Shown here one piece after another: positions 47,183 through 56,990 of a stretch of DNA of 64,000 bases. The position numbers and the translations under genes are program-made. This DNA comes from Pseudacidovorax sp. (GTDB taxonomy: Bacteria > Pseudomonadota > Gammaproteobacteria > Burkholderiales > Burkholderiaceae_C), in assembly GCF_017991995.1 (NCBI RefSeq), contig NZ_JAGOPN010000003.1, forward strand, positions 341,494 to 405,493, read 5' to 3'. The notes beneath the pieces are model-generated. The model saw only the letters and a program-made list of their open reading frames with translations. It was not told the DNA's origin and ran no database searches. How positions within the stretch are numbered: the first letter of the stretch is position 1; every line of letters starts with the position of its first letter.

Positions 47183-48658
47183 ATGGGTTTGCTGAGCCTT
47201 GCCATCTGGCTGCCGATCGTGATCGGCGCCTTGCTGCTGGCGTTCGGGCGGGACGACCAGGCGCGCTTCGTGCGCTGGGCGGCACTCGTCGGGTCGGTGG
47301 CGAGCTTCCTTGTCACCATTCCGGTGTACACGCGCTTCCAGACCGGCACCGCCGCGATGCAGTTCGTCGAGCGTGCGCCGTGGATCGAGCGCTTCAACAT
47401 CAACTACCACCTGGGCGTCGATGGCCTGTCGATGTGGTTCGTGCTGCTCACGGCCTTCATCACGGTGATCGTCGTGATCTCGGCCTGGGAGGTGATCACC
47501 GAGCGCGTCAACCAGTACATGGGCGCGTTCCTGATCCTGTCGGGCCTGATGATCGGCGTGTTCGCCGCGCTGGACGGCATGCTGTTCTACGTGTTCTTCG
47601 AGGCCACGCTGATCCCGATGTATCTGATCATCGGCATCTGGGGCGGTCCGAACCGGATCTACGCGGCCTTCAAGTTCTTCCTGTACACGCTGCTCGGCTC
47701 GCTGCTGATGCTGGTGGCCCTGGTGTACCTGTACCGCGCCTCGGGCGGCAGCTTCGACATCGCCACCTGGCATCGGACGCCCCTGGGCTCGACGGCGCAG
47801 ACGCTGATCTTCTTCGCCTTCTTCGCGGCCTTCGCCGTGAAGGTGCCGATGTGGCCGGTGCACACCTGGCTGCCCGACGTGCACGTCGAGGCGCCCACCG
47901 GCGGCTCCGCCGTGCTGGCCGCCATCATGCTGAAGTTGGGCGCCTACGGCTTCCTGCGCTTCTCCATGCCGATCGCGCCCGATGCTGCCCGTGAATGGGC
48001 GTGGCTGATGATCGCGCTGTCGATCGTGGCGGTGATCTACGTGGGCCTGGTGGCCATGGTCCAGCGCGATATGAAGAAGCTGGTGGCCTATTCGTCGGTC
48101 GCCCACATGGGCTTCGTGACGCTGGGCTTCTTCATCTTCAATCCGCTCGGCGTGGCTGGCGGCATCGTGCAGATGATCGCCCACGGTTTCGTGTCGGGCG
48201 CGATGTTCCTGTCCATCGGCGTGCTGTACGACCGCATGCACTCGCGCCAGATCGCCGACTACGGCGGCGTGGTCAACGTCATGCCCAAGTTCGCCGCGTT
48301 CGCGCTGCTGTTCGCCATGGCCAACTGCGGCCTGCCTGCCACCGCCGGCTTCGTGGGCGAATGGATGGTGATCCTGGGTGCCGTGAAGGCTAACTTCTGG
48401 ATCGGCCTGATGGCTGCCACCGCGCTGATCTTCGGCGCCGCCTACACCCTGTGGATGTACAAGCGCGTGTATCTCGGCCCCATCGGCAACGACCATGTGA
48501 AGGAACTGACGGACATCAACGGCCGCGAGTTCTTCATGCTCGCCGTGCTGGCCGTGGCCGTGCTGTGGATGGGCCTGGATCCCAAGCCCTTCACCGACGT
48601 GATGGACGCTTCCGTGGCCGAGCTGCTGCGCCACGTGGCCGCCTCCAAGCTGCCTTGA
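47183..48658 (+). CDS. nuoM: NADH-quinone oxidoreductase subunit M
   Basis: A 491-residue antiporter-like subunit with about 14 helices. Key segments: [19 protein letters not shown] (channel Glu), [20 protein letters not shown], and [17 protein letters not shown]. Ends 28 bp before nuoN. Confidence 0.97.
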   Translation: MGLLSLAIWLPIVIGALLLAFGRDDQARFVRWAALVGSVASFLVTIPVYTRFQTGTAAMQFVERAPWIERFNINYHLGVDGLSMWFVLLTAFITVIVVISAWEVITERVNQYMGAFLILSGLMIGVFAALDGMLFYVFFEATLIPMYLIIGIWGGPNRIYAAFKFFLYTLLGSLLMLVALVYLYRASGGSFDIATWHRTPLGSTAQTLIFFAFFAAFAVKVPMWPVHTWLPDVHVEAPTGGSAVLAAIMLKLGAYGFLRFSMPIAPDAAREWAWLMIALSIVAVIYVGLVAMVQRDMKKLVAYSSVAHMGFVTLGFFIFNPLGVAGGIVQMIAHGFVSGAMFLSIGVLYDRMHSRQIADYGGVVNVMPKFAAFALLFAMANCGLPATAGFVGEWMVILGAVKANFWIGLMAATALIFGAAYTLWMYKRVYLGPIGNDHVKELTDINGREFFMLAVLAVAVLWMGLDPKPFTDVMDASVAELLRHVAASKLP

Positions 48659-48686
48659 CCAGAGTCCACGCAGACAAGAGAACAAG

Positions 48687-50174
48687 ATGATCGACAAACT
48701 CAGCTGGGTGGCTGTCTACCCCGAGATCCTGCTGCTGGTGATGGCCTGCGTCATCACGCTGTTCGACCTGCGTGTCAGCAGCGCGCACCGCACCGCCACC
48801 CATTGGCTCACGATGCTCACGCTGGCCGCGACGGCGCTGCTGACCGGCATGAACGCCGTCGCCGGCCACACCTTCCACGGCTTCGGCGGCATGGTGGTAA
48901 GCGACCCGATGGGCAACTGGCTCAAATGCTTCTCGGCCGTGGCGCTGATGGTCACGCTGGTCTATGGCCGTCCCTATGCGGCCGACCGCCAGATGCTGCG
49001 CGGCGGTGAGATGTTCACGCTCAGCCTGTTCTCGCTGCTCGGCATGTTCGTGATGATTTCGGGCAGCAACTTCCTGATGATCTACCTGGGCCTGGAACTG
49101 CTCACGCTGTCCAGCTATGCCCTGGTGGCACTGCGCCGCGACCATGCGACGGCCAGCGAAGCCGCCATGAAGTATTTCGTGCTCGGCGCCATGGCCAGCG
49201 GCTTCCTGCTCTATGGCATGTCGATGATGTACGGCGCCACCGGCTCGCTTGACGTCAACGAGGTCTTCAAGAGCATCGCCAGCAGCAAGGTGAACCACCA
49301 GGTGCTGGTGTTCGGCCTGGTGTTCATCGTCGCTGGTCTTGCCTTCAAGCTGGGTGCCGCGCCCTTCCACATGTGGCTGCCGGACGTCTACCACGGCGCC
49401 CCCACGGCCGTGACGCTGCTGATCGGCGCCGCGCCCGAGCTGGCGGCCTTCGCCATCGTCATCCGTCTGCTGGTGGAAGGCATGCTGCCGTTGGCCTTCG
49501 ACTGGCAGCAGATGCTGGCCGTGCTGGCCGTGGCGTCGCTGCTGGTGGGCAACCTGGCCGCCGTCGCGCAGACCAACCTCAAGCGCATGCTGGCCTACTC
49601 GACCATCGCGCAGATGGGCTTCGTGCTGCTGGGCCTGGTGGCTGGCGTGATCGACGGCAACACGCTCAACGCCCAGTATGCGTACAGCGCGTCGATGTTC
49701 TACATCGTGACCTATGTGCTGACCACGCTGGCGAGCTTCGGCATCATCCTGCTGCTGGCCCGCGAAGGCTTCGAGAGCGAAGAGATCTCCGACCTTGCCG
49801 GCCTCAACCAGCGTAGCCCGCTGTATGCCGGCGTGATGGCCATTGCGATGTTCTCGCTGGCCGGCATTCCGCCGCTGGTCGGCTTCTATGCCAAGCTGGC
49901 GGTGCTGCAGGCGCTGCTGGCTTCGGGGCAGGGCGTGTATATCGGCCTGGCGGTGTTCGCCGTCATCATGTCGCTGATTGGCGCCTTCTACTACCTGCGC
50001 GTGGTGAAGGTGATGTACTTCGACGCACCGCTGACGGCCACGACCGTGGCGGCGCCGCGCGACGTGCGGGCCGTGCTGTCGGTCAATGGCGCCCTGATCC
50101 TGATCCTGGGCATCCTGCCCGGCGGCTTGATGACCCTGTGTGCCCGGGCCATCGTGGCCACGCTGGGCAACTGA
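48687..50174 (+). CDS. nuoN: NADH-quinone oxidoreductase subunit N
   Basis: A 495-residue antiporter-like subunit with about 14 helices. Key segments: [38 protein letters not shown] and [18 protein letters not shown]. It completes the 14-gene set; a DUF2818 gene follows after 7 bp. Confidence 0.97.
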   Translation: MIDKLSWVAVYPEILLLVMACVITLFDLRVSSAHRTATHWLTMLTLAATALLTGMNAVAGHTFHGFGGMVVSDPMGNWLKCFSAVALMVTLVYGRPYAADRQMLRGGEMFTLSLFSLLGMFVMISGSNFLMIYLGLELLTLSSYALVALRRDHATASEAAMKYFVLGAMASGFLLYGMSMMYGATGSLDVNEVFKSIASSKVNHQVLVFGLVFIVAGLAFKLGAAPFHMWLPDVYHGAPTAVTLLIGAAPELAAFAIVIRLLVEGMLPLAFDWQQMLAVLAVASLLVGNLAAVAQTNLKRMLAYSTIAQMGFVLLGLVAGVIDGNTLNAQYAYSASMFYIVTYVLTTLASFGIILLLAREGFESEEISDLAGLNQRSPLYAGVMAIAMFSLAGIPPLVGFYAKLAVLQALLASGQGVYIGLAVFAVIMSLIGAFYYLRVVKVMYFDAPLTATTVAAPRDVRAVLSVNGALILILGILPGGLMTLCARAIVATLGN

Positions 50175-50181
50175 TCGCGTC

Positions 50182-50490
50182 GTGGGCAGCAACGCATCGG
50201 CCTGGGTCGTCCTCGGCGTTGCGCTGGTCCTGGCCAACCTGCCTTTCCTGAACGAGCGGCTGCTCGCCGTGCTGCCCTGGCGCACGGCGGTCAAGCCGCT
50301 CGCGGTGCGTCTGGGGGAGCTGGTGCTGTGCTATCTGCTGGCCGGCATGGTCGGCCGGCTCTTCGAGGGCAAGCAGGGCATGGTGGCGGCGCAGGGCTGG
50401 GAGTTCTATGCGGTGACGGCCGCCTTCTTCCTGGTGCTCGCCTTTCCGGGCTTCATCTGGCGCTACCTTCTCAAACGCAAAGGGTACTGA
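50182..50490 (+). CDS. DUF2818 family membrane protein
   Basis: A 102-residue inner-membrane protein with three predicted helices (WVVLGVALVLANLPFL, LGELVLCYLLAGMVGRLF, and FYAVTAAFFLVLAFPGFIW). I recognise it as the DUF2818 family, which is typically found after nuoN in betaproteobacteria; the function is unknown. The start is GTG 50182 (VGSNASAW), 7 bp after the nuoN stop; no ATG fits. It ends three bases before the next start, and could assist complex I assembly or stability (inference from position only). Confidence 0.75.
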   Translation: MGSNASAWVVLGVALVLANLPFLNERLLAVLPWRTAVKPLAVRLGELVLCYLLAGMVGRLFEGKQGMVAAQGWEFYAVTAAFFLVLAFPGFIWRYLLKRKGY

Positions 50491-50493
50491 ACC

Positions 50494-51087
50494 GTGACCG
50501 CTGACATCGCCCACCTGGAAGAAAAGAAGGTCGCGTCGGAGCGGCTGTTCGAGGGTCGGTTTCTGCGCGCGTACCGTGACACGGTCGCGCTGCCCGATGG
50601 CGGGACCGCGACGCGCGAGTACGTCATCCACCCGGGCGCGGTGGTGGTCATTCCGCTGCTGGACGATGGGCGCATCGTGCTTGAGCGCCAGTTCCGATAC
50701 CCGGTGGGCCAGGTCATGGTGGAGTTCCCGGCCGGCAAGCTCGACGCCGGCGAGGATGCGCTAGTCTGCGGGCAGCGCGAACTGCTGGAAGAAACCGGCT
50801 ACCGCGCCCGCGAGTGGGCCAAGGCCGGGGTGATGCACTTGGCCGTGGCCTACTCGACGGAGGTCATCCACATCTACTTCGCGCGCGGCCTGAGTGCTGG
50901 CGATCGCAAGCTTGACCAGGGCGAGTTCCTCGACGTGTTCACAGCAGCGCCCGCGGATCTGCTGAGCTGGTGCCGTGATGGCACGGTGACGGATGCGAAG
51001 ACGCTGGCCTGCTCGGTCTGGATGCAGAACGTGCTTTCCGGCAACTGGGCACTGGAATGGCGGGCTGCGGATAATTCCGCGCCATGA
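50494..51087 (+). CDS. NUDIX hydrolase, ADP-ribose pyrophosphatase-like
   Basis: A 197-residue cytoplasmic NUDIX hydrolase. The box runs from GKLDAGEDALVCGQRE into LLEETGY (residues about 87-109), preceded by the VIHPGAVVVIPLLDDGRIVL and EFPA segment typical of the ADP-ribose/NDP-sugar pyrophosphatase subfamily (NudF/NUDT5 type). The start is GTG 50494, three bases after the DUF2818 stop; the stop overlaps the DUF1178 start by 4 bp (ATGA). Confidence 0.88.
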   Translation: MTADIAHLEEKKVASERLFEGRFLRAYRDTVALPDGGTATREYVIHPGAVVVIPLLDDGRIVLERQFRYPVGQVMVEFPAGKLDAGEDALVCGQRELLEETGYRAREWAKAGVMHLAVAYSTEVIHIYFARGLSAGDRKLDQGEFLDVFTAAPADLLSWCRDGTVTDAKTLACSVWMQNVLSGNWALEWRAADNSAP

Positions 51088-51527
51088 AGGTCCTGAATCT
51101 GCGTTGTGCCCATGGCCACGGTTTCGAGGGCTGGTTCGGCTCCGAGTCGGAGTTCGAGACCCAGCGCGACGGTGGCCAGATCGAATGCCCGCTCTGTGGT
51201 GACAAGGCCATTGTCAAAGGCCTGAGCGCACCGCGTCTCAACCTCAGCGCCGGGCGCGAGGCGTTGCCGTCTGAAGCTCAGCTTCAACCGCCGCAGCAGC
51301 AGAACCCGGAAGCCCGCTGGATGCGCGCCGTCCGGGAGGTGCTTGCCAGGACCGAAGACGTGGGCGACCGGTTTGCGCAGGAAGCGCGGCGCATGCATCA
51401 CGGCGAGGTGGAAGAGCGCGGAATCCGTGGCCAGGCCACGCCCGAGGAGACCGCCGCTTTGCTGGAGGAAGGCATTGCGGTGCTGCCGCTGCCGCTGCCG
51501 CCTGCACTCAAGGAACCCTTGCAGTAG
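51084..51527 (+). CDS. DUF1178 family protein
   Basis: A 147-residue protein of DUF1178. The N-terminus is a zinc-ribbon-like pair: CAHGHGFEGWF and ECPLCGDKAIVKGL (Cys/His and Cys-x2-Cys), then a helical region with ARWMRAVREVLARTEDVGDRF and a conserved ARRMHHGEVEERGIRGQAT-like stretch. The function is unknown; the fold looks like a metal-binding adaptor. It is co-translated with the NUDIX gene and followed by a terminator. Confidence 0.8.
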   Translation: MKVLNLRCAHGHGFEGWFGSESEFETQRDGGQIECPLCGDKAIVKGLSAPRLNLSAGREALPSEAQLQPPQQQNPEARWMRAVREVLARTEDVGDRFAQEARRMHHGEVEERGIRGQATPEETAALLEEGIAVLPLPLPPALKEPLQ

Positions 51528-51590
51528 GGTTGTGGATCGACGCGCGGTCGCCCGACCAGGCTGTTGCACCGCGCTCGCCACCGATGACTC

Positions 51591-51614
51591 AGCCCGCCGT
51601 GTGCGGGCTTTGTT
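51591..51614 (+). terminator. Intrinsic terminator after DUF1178
   Basis: A 7-bp perfect stem (AGCCCGC/GCGGGCT) with loop CGTGT is followed by TTTGTTGTGT. It is likely to end the nuo-DUF1178 transcript. Confidence 0.8.
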
Positions 51615-51676
51615 GTGTCTGGGCGAAGCTGCACTGGCGCGAAGCGCCGGGATTCCCGAAAGGGGGTGCGGCAGGC

Positions 51677-53443
51677 TCAGGCCGTGAACTGCAGCGCCGC
51701 CAGCTTGGCGTAGCTGCCGCCGCGGGCGATCAATTCGGCATGGGTGCCTTGTTCGACGATGGCGCCGTGGTCCAGCACCACGATGCGGTCGGCCCTTTGC
51801 ACCGTCGCAAGGCGGTGGGCAATGACCAGCGTGGTACGACCTTCCATTGCCGATTCGAGGGCGGCCTGAACGACCCGTTCGCTTTCCGCATCGAGCGCCG
51901 AGGTGGCCTCGTCCAGCAGCAGCAGCGGTGGTGCCTTCAGGATGGCGCGTGCAATCGAGAGCCGCTGCTTCTGCCCCCCCGACAGGCGCACGCCGCGTTC
52001 CCCCAGGAAGGTGTGGAAGCCGTCGGGCAGGGCGTCGATGAAGCCCTCGGCGTGCGCAAGGCGGGCCGCATGCCGGACTTCGGCCTCCGTCGCGTCGGGC
52101 CGGCCATAGCGAATGTTCTCGAGCGCCGTGGTCGAGAAGATCACGGCGTCCTGCGGCACCAAGCCGATGCGTCCGCGAAGGTCATCCAGCGCAAATCGAC
52201 GCAGCGACTGACCGTCCAGCCGGATGTCGCCGGTCTGCGGATCGAAAAAGCGCAGCAGCAACTGGAACACAGTGCTCTTGCCCGCGCCGCTCTCGCCCAC
52301 CAGGGCCACGGTTTCGCCAGGCGCCACGTCGAGCGAGAAGTGTCGCAGGGCCGCCGTGCCCGGGCGTGACGGGTAATGGAAGCCGACATCCTCCAGCATC
52401 ACCTGGGCGCCTGCGGAGGCGGGTGGTGCGGCCTGCACGGCCTCTGGCGACGAAATGGCGATGGGCGCGTGCAGCAGTTCCATCAACCGTTCCGTGGCGC
52501 CTGCCGCGCGCAGCAGGTCGCCGTAGACCTCGCCCAGCACCGCCAGCGCGCTCGCCAGGATGACCACATAGACCACCGTCTGGCCCATGTGACCGGGACT
52601 GATCTCACCCCGCAGCACGGCCTGCGTGCCGGCGTAAAGGCCCCAGAGCAAGGCGGCCGAGGTGGCAATGATGATGAAGGCGACCAACACGGCCCGCGCC
52701 TTGGTGCGCCGCACGGCCGTCTCGAAGGCTGCCTGGGTGGAGCCGGCAAAGCGCTCGGCCTCGCGGGTCTCGGCCGTATAGCTTTGCACCACCGGAATGG
52801 CATTGAGCACCTCGGCCGCGATGGCGCTGGCGTCGGCCACGCGGTCCTGGCTGGCGCGGGAGAGCCGCCGGACGCGGCGGCCGAAGGCCATGGCCGGCAG
52901 CACGACGAGCACGAGCACCAGCGCCACCTGGGCCATCAGCCAGGGATTGGTCCAGATCAGCATGGCCAGCGCGCCGACGCCCATGACCGCATTGCGCAAG
53001 CCCATGCTGAGAGAGGAGCCCACTACGGTCTGGACCAGCGTCGTGTCGCCCGTGAGGCGCGACAGCACCTCGCCGGTCTGCGTGGTCTCGAAGAACTGCG
53101 GGCTCTGGTGCAGCACGCGGCCGTACACGGCGGTGCGCACGTCGGCCGTGATGCGCTCGCCCAGCCAGCTCACCGTGTAGAAGCGCGCGGCAGAGAACAG
53201 CCCCAGCGCGATCGCCACGCCGAACAGGGCCAGGAAGTGTTCGCGCAGTGCCATCACCTGATCGCCGGGTGCCGTGGGGGCCAGGCCGGCGTCGATCAGG
53301 CCGCGAAGCGCGATGGGAAACACCAGGGTCGTGACCGCCGCCATGACCAGGAACAGAGCCGCCATCGCGATCTGGAGGCGGTAGGGGCCAAGAAAGGGCG
53401 CCAGGCCGGCGAGCGAGCGGGGGGAGCTTTTGGCGTTCTTCAC
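51677..53443 (-). CDS. ABC exporter with fused ATPase (ABCB/MsbA-like)
   Basis: A 588-residue half-transporter: six membrane helices in the first 320 residues (starting around LQIAMAALFLVMAAVTTLVF) and an ATPase domain with Walker A VGESGAGKSTVF, signature LSGGQKQRLSIARAIL and Walker B LLLLDEATSALD. It would act as a homodimer exporting a lipid, peptide or drug; the substrate is unknown. The start is uncertain: GTG 53443 (MKNAKSS-like) or TTG 53458 (five residues longer); neither has a clear Shine-Dalgarno. Divergent from the MarR gene with 111 bp between. Confidence 0.85.
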   Translation of the reverse strand: MKNAKSSPRSLAGLAPFLGPYRLQIAMAALFLVMAAVTTLVFPIALRGLIDAGLAPTAPGDQVMALREHFLALFGVAIALGLFSAARFYTVSWLGERITADVRTAVYGRVLHQSPQFFETTQTGEVLSRLTGDTTLVQTVVGSSLSMGLRNAVMGVGALAMLIWTNPWLMAQVALVLVLVVLPAMAFGRRVRRLSRASQDRVADASAIAAEVLNAIPVVQSYTAETREAERFAGSTQAAFETAVRRTKARAVLVAFIIIATSAALLWGLYAGTQAVLRGEISPGHMGQTVVYVVILASALAVLGEVYGDLLRAAGATERLMELLHAPIAISSPEAVQAAPPASAGAQVMLEDVGFHYPSRPGTAALRHFSLDVAPGETVALVGESGAGKSTVFQLLLRFFDPQTGDIRLDGQSLRRFALDDLRGRIGLVPQDAVIFSTTALENIRYGRPDATEAEVRHAARLAHAEGFIDALPDGFHTFLGERGVRLSGGQKQRLSIARAILKAPPLLLLDEATSALDAESERVVQAALESAMEGRTTLVIAHRLATVQRADRIVVLDHGAIVEQGTHAELIARGGSYAKLAALQFTA

Positions 53444-53519
53444 AGGAGTGCGGGGCAATCGCGGCGCAGTGGCCGGGCCGCGCGGATTCTAACGAGACCT
53501 TGCCACCCCAGAATCAGCC

Positions 53520-53548
53520 TTGACAATATTTGACGAGGCAAATAATAT
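53520..53548 (+). promoter_or_regulatory. Consensus sigma-70 promoter with overlapping palindrome (marR-efflux operon)
   Basis: TTGACA (53520-53525), 17 bp, TAATAT (53543-53548): a near-perfect sigma-70 promoter. The spacer and -10 contain an inverted repeat AATATTTG-N6-CAAATAAT (53525-53546), a plausible MarR operator for autorepression. The predicted start of transcription falls at about 53555, the first base of the marR start codon. Confidence 0.85.
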
Positions 53549-53554
53549 CTCCCC

Positions 53555-54100
53555 ATGTCCAAATCAGAGACGACTCCGCCCGGCGGCACCGCCGGGCCGC
53601 CGCCCGTGGATTTCTACCGGGCCGAGAGCTACACCGCCGAGGAAAGCCTGGGCTACGCGATGAAGCGCATCCTGACCTGCGTGTCGCAGGCCGTCGAAAA
53701 CGAACTGGTCGAGCCCGGCGGCCCGACCTATCCACAGTGGGTGCCACTGCACAAGCTGCACATGGGTAGCGCTGGCACGGTGGCCGAACTGGCCCGTGAG
53801 TGCCAACTGGACACCGGCGCCATGACGCGCCTGCTGGATCGGCTCGAAGCCAAGGGGCTGGTGCGTCGGGTGCGCTCGCAGGAGGACCGGCGGGTCGTCA
53901 ACCTCGAATTGACGCCTGAGGGCCTGAGTGCTGCCCAGAAGGTGCCGGCCGTGCTCAGCCGGGTCCACAACGAGATGCTCGCCGGCTTCACGAAGGTGGA
54001 GTGGGAGCAGCTCAAGGATTACCTGAACCGCATCCTGGGGAACGCCCAGAGAAAGCAGGCCGCATGCCATCGGGCATCGGGCCAAGGAGTTTCGCGATGA
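53555..54100 (+). CDS. MarR-family regulator of the efflux operon
   Basis: A 181-residue winged helix-turn-helix regulator. The recognition helix region is VAELARECQLDTGAMTRLLD (about residues 76-95), followed by the wing VRRVRSQEDRRVVNLEL. Similar proteins (EmrR type) repress multidrug pumps until they bind a phenolic or cationic drug. It lies under a strong promoter with a palindrome and has no leader for a Shine-Dalgarno. The first 17 residues are Pro/Gly-rich and might not be conserved; a start at a later Met (around MKRILTCV) cannot be excluded. The stop overlaps the outer-membrane gene (ATGA). Confidence 0.9.
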   Translation: MSKSETTPPGGTAGPPPVDFYRAESYTAEESLGYAMKRILTCVSQAVENELVEPGGPTYPQWVPLHKLHMGSAGTVAELARECQLDTGAMTRLLDRLEAKGLVRRVRSQEDRRVVNLELTPEGLSAAQKVPAVLSRVHNEMLAGFTKVEWEQLKDYLNRILGNAQRKQAACHRASGQGVSR

Positions 54101-55587
54101 CTTTTTCTTCGACCCAGGGCCGCGAGGGCCGTCCGGCGCTGATGGCGGTGGGCCTGGCGGTTGCGTTGCTGGCCGCGGGCTGTGCCGACACCGCAGGCAT
54201 CGCCTCCCACGCCCGCATGCGGGATGCGGTGCAGGCGGGCGTGCCGGCGAACGCGCAGCCGGCCAACGATTTCGCGCAGGTCGACGCGCAGTGGTGGCAT
54301 GCCTTCGGCGATGCCCAACTCGACACGCTCGAGCAGCAGGCCCTGGCGGCCAGCCCCAGCCTGCAGGTGGCCCAGGCCCGCGTCGCCAAGGCGCTCGCGG
54401 CGACTGGCGTGGCCGAAGCGACAGGGCGACCGCAGCTCAGCGGCGACGCACAGCTGCTGCGACAGCGCTACAGCGAGAACTACATCTATGGCGCGCTCGG
54501 CGGCACGGTGCAGGAAAACGGCACGCTGCAGCTCAATGGCAGTTGGGAGCTCGACTTCTTCGGCCGCAACCGCGCGGCCATCCAGGCTGCGGTGGGCAGT
54601 GCACGCGCCGCGCAGGCCGATGCCCAGGCGGCGCGCATCCTGCTGACCACCAATGTGGCGCGCAGCTACATCCAGTGGGCGCGGCTGGAGGCGCAGCGCG
54701 ATGTCGCCCGCCGCACGCTGGCCCAGCGCGAGGAGACGCTGCGCCTGGTGCGGGATCGCGTGTCGGCCGGCCTGGACACCCAACTAGAGCAACGACAGAG
54801 CGAAGGCGGGCTGCCCGAGGCACGGCAGCAGATCGAGGTGCTGAACGAGCAGATCGAGAACGCCCGGCATGCACTCGATGCGCTGGTGGCCGTGCCCGAC
54901 GCCACGCGTGGTCTCAGGCCGCCCGCGCTGGCGTCGCTGCAAGCGGTGCCGCTCGCCACGCAGATTCCCGCCGACCTGCTCGCCCGCCGCCCTGACGTGG
55001 CGGCTGCCCGCTGGCGCGTCGAGGCGGCGGCGAGCGACGAGGAGAGCGCCCGCGCCCAGTTCTATCCGAACATCAATCTGACCGCCTTCGTCGGGACGCA
55101 GTCCATTGGATTCGACAAGCTGCTCAAGTCGGGTAGCCTGCAATGGGGCGTGGGGCCCGCGCTGCACCTGCCCATCTTCGAGGGCGGGCGCCTGCGGGCC
55201 AACCTGGGCGGCAAGGCGGCCGACCACGACGCGGCCATCGAAAGCTACAACGGGGCCGTGATCGATGCCGTGCACGAGGTGGCCGACCAGGTCGCCAGCG
55301 CGCGGTCAATCGGCCGGCAGCAGGTTGAGCAAGGCAATGCGCAACGCGCCGCCGAGGACGCCTACCACATCGCGCTGCAGCGCTATCAGGCGGGGCTGGG
55401 CACGTACCTGAATGTGCTCACCGCCGAGACGGCGGTGCTCACCCAGCGCCGCCAGGCGGTGGACCTCGCTGCCCGGGCGCTCGATACCCAGGCCTCGCTT
55501 GCTCGCGCCCTGGGTGGCGGCTGGGCCGGCGATGCTCCCGCGGCCGCGCAGACGGCCGCCCTCAACGAATCCGCCGCGGCGCGCTGA
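54097..55587 (+). CDS. NodT-family outer-membrane efflux lipoprotein
   Basis: A 496-residue TolC-like outer-membrane factor with a lipoprotein signal: hydrophobic core GLAVALLAAGCADTAG, lipobox LAAGC, so the mature protein starts at Cys. The two efflux repeats contain RQRYSENYIYGAL, NGSWELDFFGRNRAA and the paired helix ending NVLTAETAVLTQRRQAVDLA. It would form the exit duct for the EmrAB-type pump encoded next. ATG 54097 overlaps the marR stop, with AAGGAG upstream. Confidence 0.93.
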   Translation: MTFSSTQGREGRPALMAVGLAVALLAAGCADTAGIASHARMRDAVQAGVPANAQPANDFAQVDAQWWHAFGDAQLDTLEQQALAASPSLQVAQARVAKALAATGVAEATGRPQLSGDAQLLRQRYSENYIYGALGGTVQENGTLQLNGSWELDFFGRNRAAIQAAVGSARAAQADAQAARILLTTNVARSYIQWARLEAQRDVARRTLAQREETLRLVRDRVSAGLDTQLEQRQSEGGLPEARQQIEVLNEQIENARHALDALVAVPDATRGLRPPALASLQAVPLATQIPADLLARRPDVAAARWRVEAAASDEESARAQFYPNINLTAFVGTQSIGFDKLLKSGSLQWGVGPALHLPIFEGGRLRANLGGKAADHDAAIESYNGAVIDAVHEVADQVASARSIGRQQVEQGNAQRAAEDAYHIALQRYQAGLGTYLNVLTAETAVLTQRRQAVDLAARALDTQASLARALGGGWAGDAPAAAQTAALNESAAAR

Positions 55588-55622
55588 GACGCAGCGCCCG
55601 CACGTCCGCAAGGAGCCAGACC

Positions 55623-56969
55623 ATGAACGACAACATTGCTTCTTCTTCCCAGGCCGCCGACGAGAAGGCGCCCAACACCCGTCGCCGCAAGGCGCTGACG
55701 ACCCTGGCCGCGGTGGTGGTGGTGGCCGGCGCCGGCTGGGCTGCCTACGAGTGGCTGGTCGCGAGTCATTACGAATCCACCGACAACGCCTATGTCCAGG
55801 GCAACATCATCCAGATCACGCCGCAGGTGGCTGGCACGGTGATGAGCATCGCAGCCGACGAGACCGACTACGTCAAGCAGGGCCAGCCACTGGTGCAGTT
55901 GGACCCGGCCGACGCCCAGGTGGCGCTCTCGCAGGCGGAAGCCGCACTGGGCCAGGCCGTGCGGCAGGCGCGCACGCTCTACGTCAACAACGGCTCGCTG
56001 GCCGCGCAGGTCAACCTGCGCCAGGCCGACGTGGTGAAGGCCCAGGCCGACGTTGCTCGCGCGCAGGACGACCTGCAGCGTCGGCGCTCCCTCACCGGCA
56101 ATGGGGCGGTTTCGAAGGAAGAGCTGAGCCATGCCGAGACGGCGGTCGCCAACGCCCGAAGCGCGCTGGCGGCTGCACAGGCGGGCGTTGCGGCGGCCCG
56201 CGAGCAACTGGCCAGCAACCGGTCGCTGACCGAAGGCACCACGGTCGAGGAACACCCCAGCGTCCAGGCCGCCGCTGCGAAGGTGCGCGAAGCCTGGCTG
56301 GCGACTCAGCGCGTCGCGCTGCCTGCGCCGGTCGATGGCTATGTGGCCAAGCGCACGGTCCAACTGGGCCAGCGTGTGGCGCCGGGCGCGCCCCTCATGT
56401 CCATCGTGCCGCTGGGACAACTGTGGGTCGACGCCAACTTCAAGGAAAGCCAACTGCGCAGCATCCGCATCGACCAGCCCGTGACGCTGACGGCCGACGT
56501 GTACGGCAAGAAGGTGGTCTACCACGGCAAGGTCGCCGGCCTTGGCGTTGGCACGGGTGCGGCCTTTGCGCTGCTGCCGGCGCAGAACGCGACCGGCAAC
56601 TGGATCAAGGTGGTGCAACGCGTGCCGGTGCGCATCAGCCTGGACGTCAATGAACTGAAGGCTAATCCGCTGCGCGTCGGCCTGTCGATGGACGCGGAAG
56701 TCGATGTGGCCAACAGCAACGGCAAGATGCTGGCCGATGCGCCGCGCGCGTCCGACTTCGCATCGACCCAGGTCTACAACGGGCAGGACGATGGTGCCGA
56801 GAAGGCCGTGCAGCGGATCATCGCGGCCAACCTCGGGCGGCCGGTGCCGGCTTCGGCCGGCCCCGCGCCGGCTGGTGCCAAGCCGGCCGTGGCCTCGCCG
56901 TCGAGTCAGGCTGCCGAGGGCGGCGCCCGCCACGCGCTGCAGGCTTCGGCCGCCCCGCGCCCGCTCTGA
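55623..56969 (+). CDS. EmrA-type membrane fusion protein (HlyD family)
   Basis: A 448-residue periplasmic adaptor anchored by one N-terminal helix (LTTLAAVVVVAGAGWAAY, residues 24-41). The lipoyl half-motifs flank a coiled-coil: YVQGNIIQITPQVAGTVMSI and LPAPVDGYVAKRTVQLGQRV, then a beta-barrel domain with VDANFKESQLRSIRIDQPV. The C-terminal ~60 residues are Ala/Pro-rich and atypical of EmrA. It links the MFS pump to the NodT duct; 35 bp after that gene. Confidence 0.93.
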   Translation: MNDNIASSSQAADEKAPNTRRRKALTTLAAVVVVAGAGWAAYEWLVASHYESTDNAYVQGNIIQITPQVAGTVMSIAADETDYVKQGQPLVQLDPADAQVALSQAEAALGQAVRQARTLYVNNGSLAAQVNLRQADVVKAQADVARAQDDLQRRRSLTGNGAVSKEELSHAETAVANARSALAAAQAGVAAAREQLASNRSLTEGTTVEEHPSVQAAAAKVREAWLATQRVALPAPVDGYVAKRTVQLGQRVAPGAPLMSIVPLGQLWVDANFKESQLRSIRIDQPVTLTADVYGKKVVYHGKVAGLGVGTGAAFALLPAQNATGNWIKVVQRVPVRISLDVNELKANPLRVGLSMDAEVDVANSNGKMLADAPRASDFASTQVYNGQDDGAEKAVQRIIAANLGRPVPASAGPAPAGAKPAVASPSSQAAEGGARHALQASAAPRPL

Positions 56970-56990
56970 TCGCCGCGAGGAATTTCATCC

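Noticed and set aside
44974..47403. 809-codon open frame antisense to nuoL
   Set aside because: The His/Arg/Asp-rich translation is the reverse complement of the membrane-protein codons; no homology.
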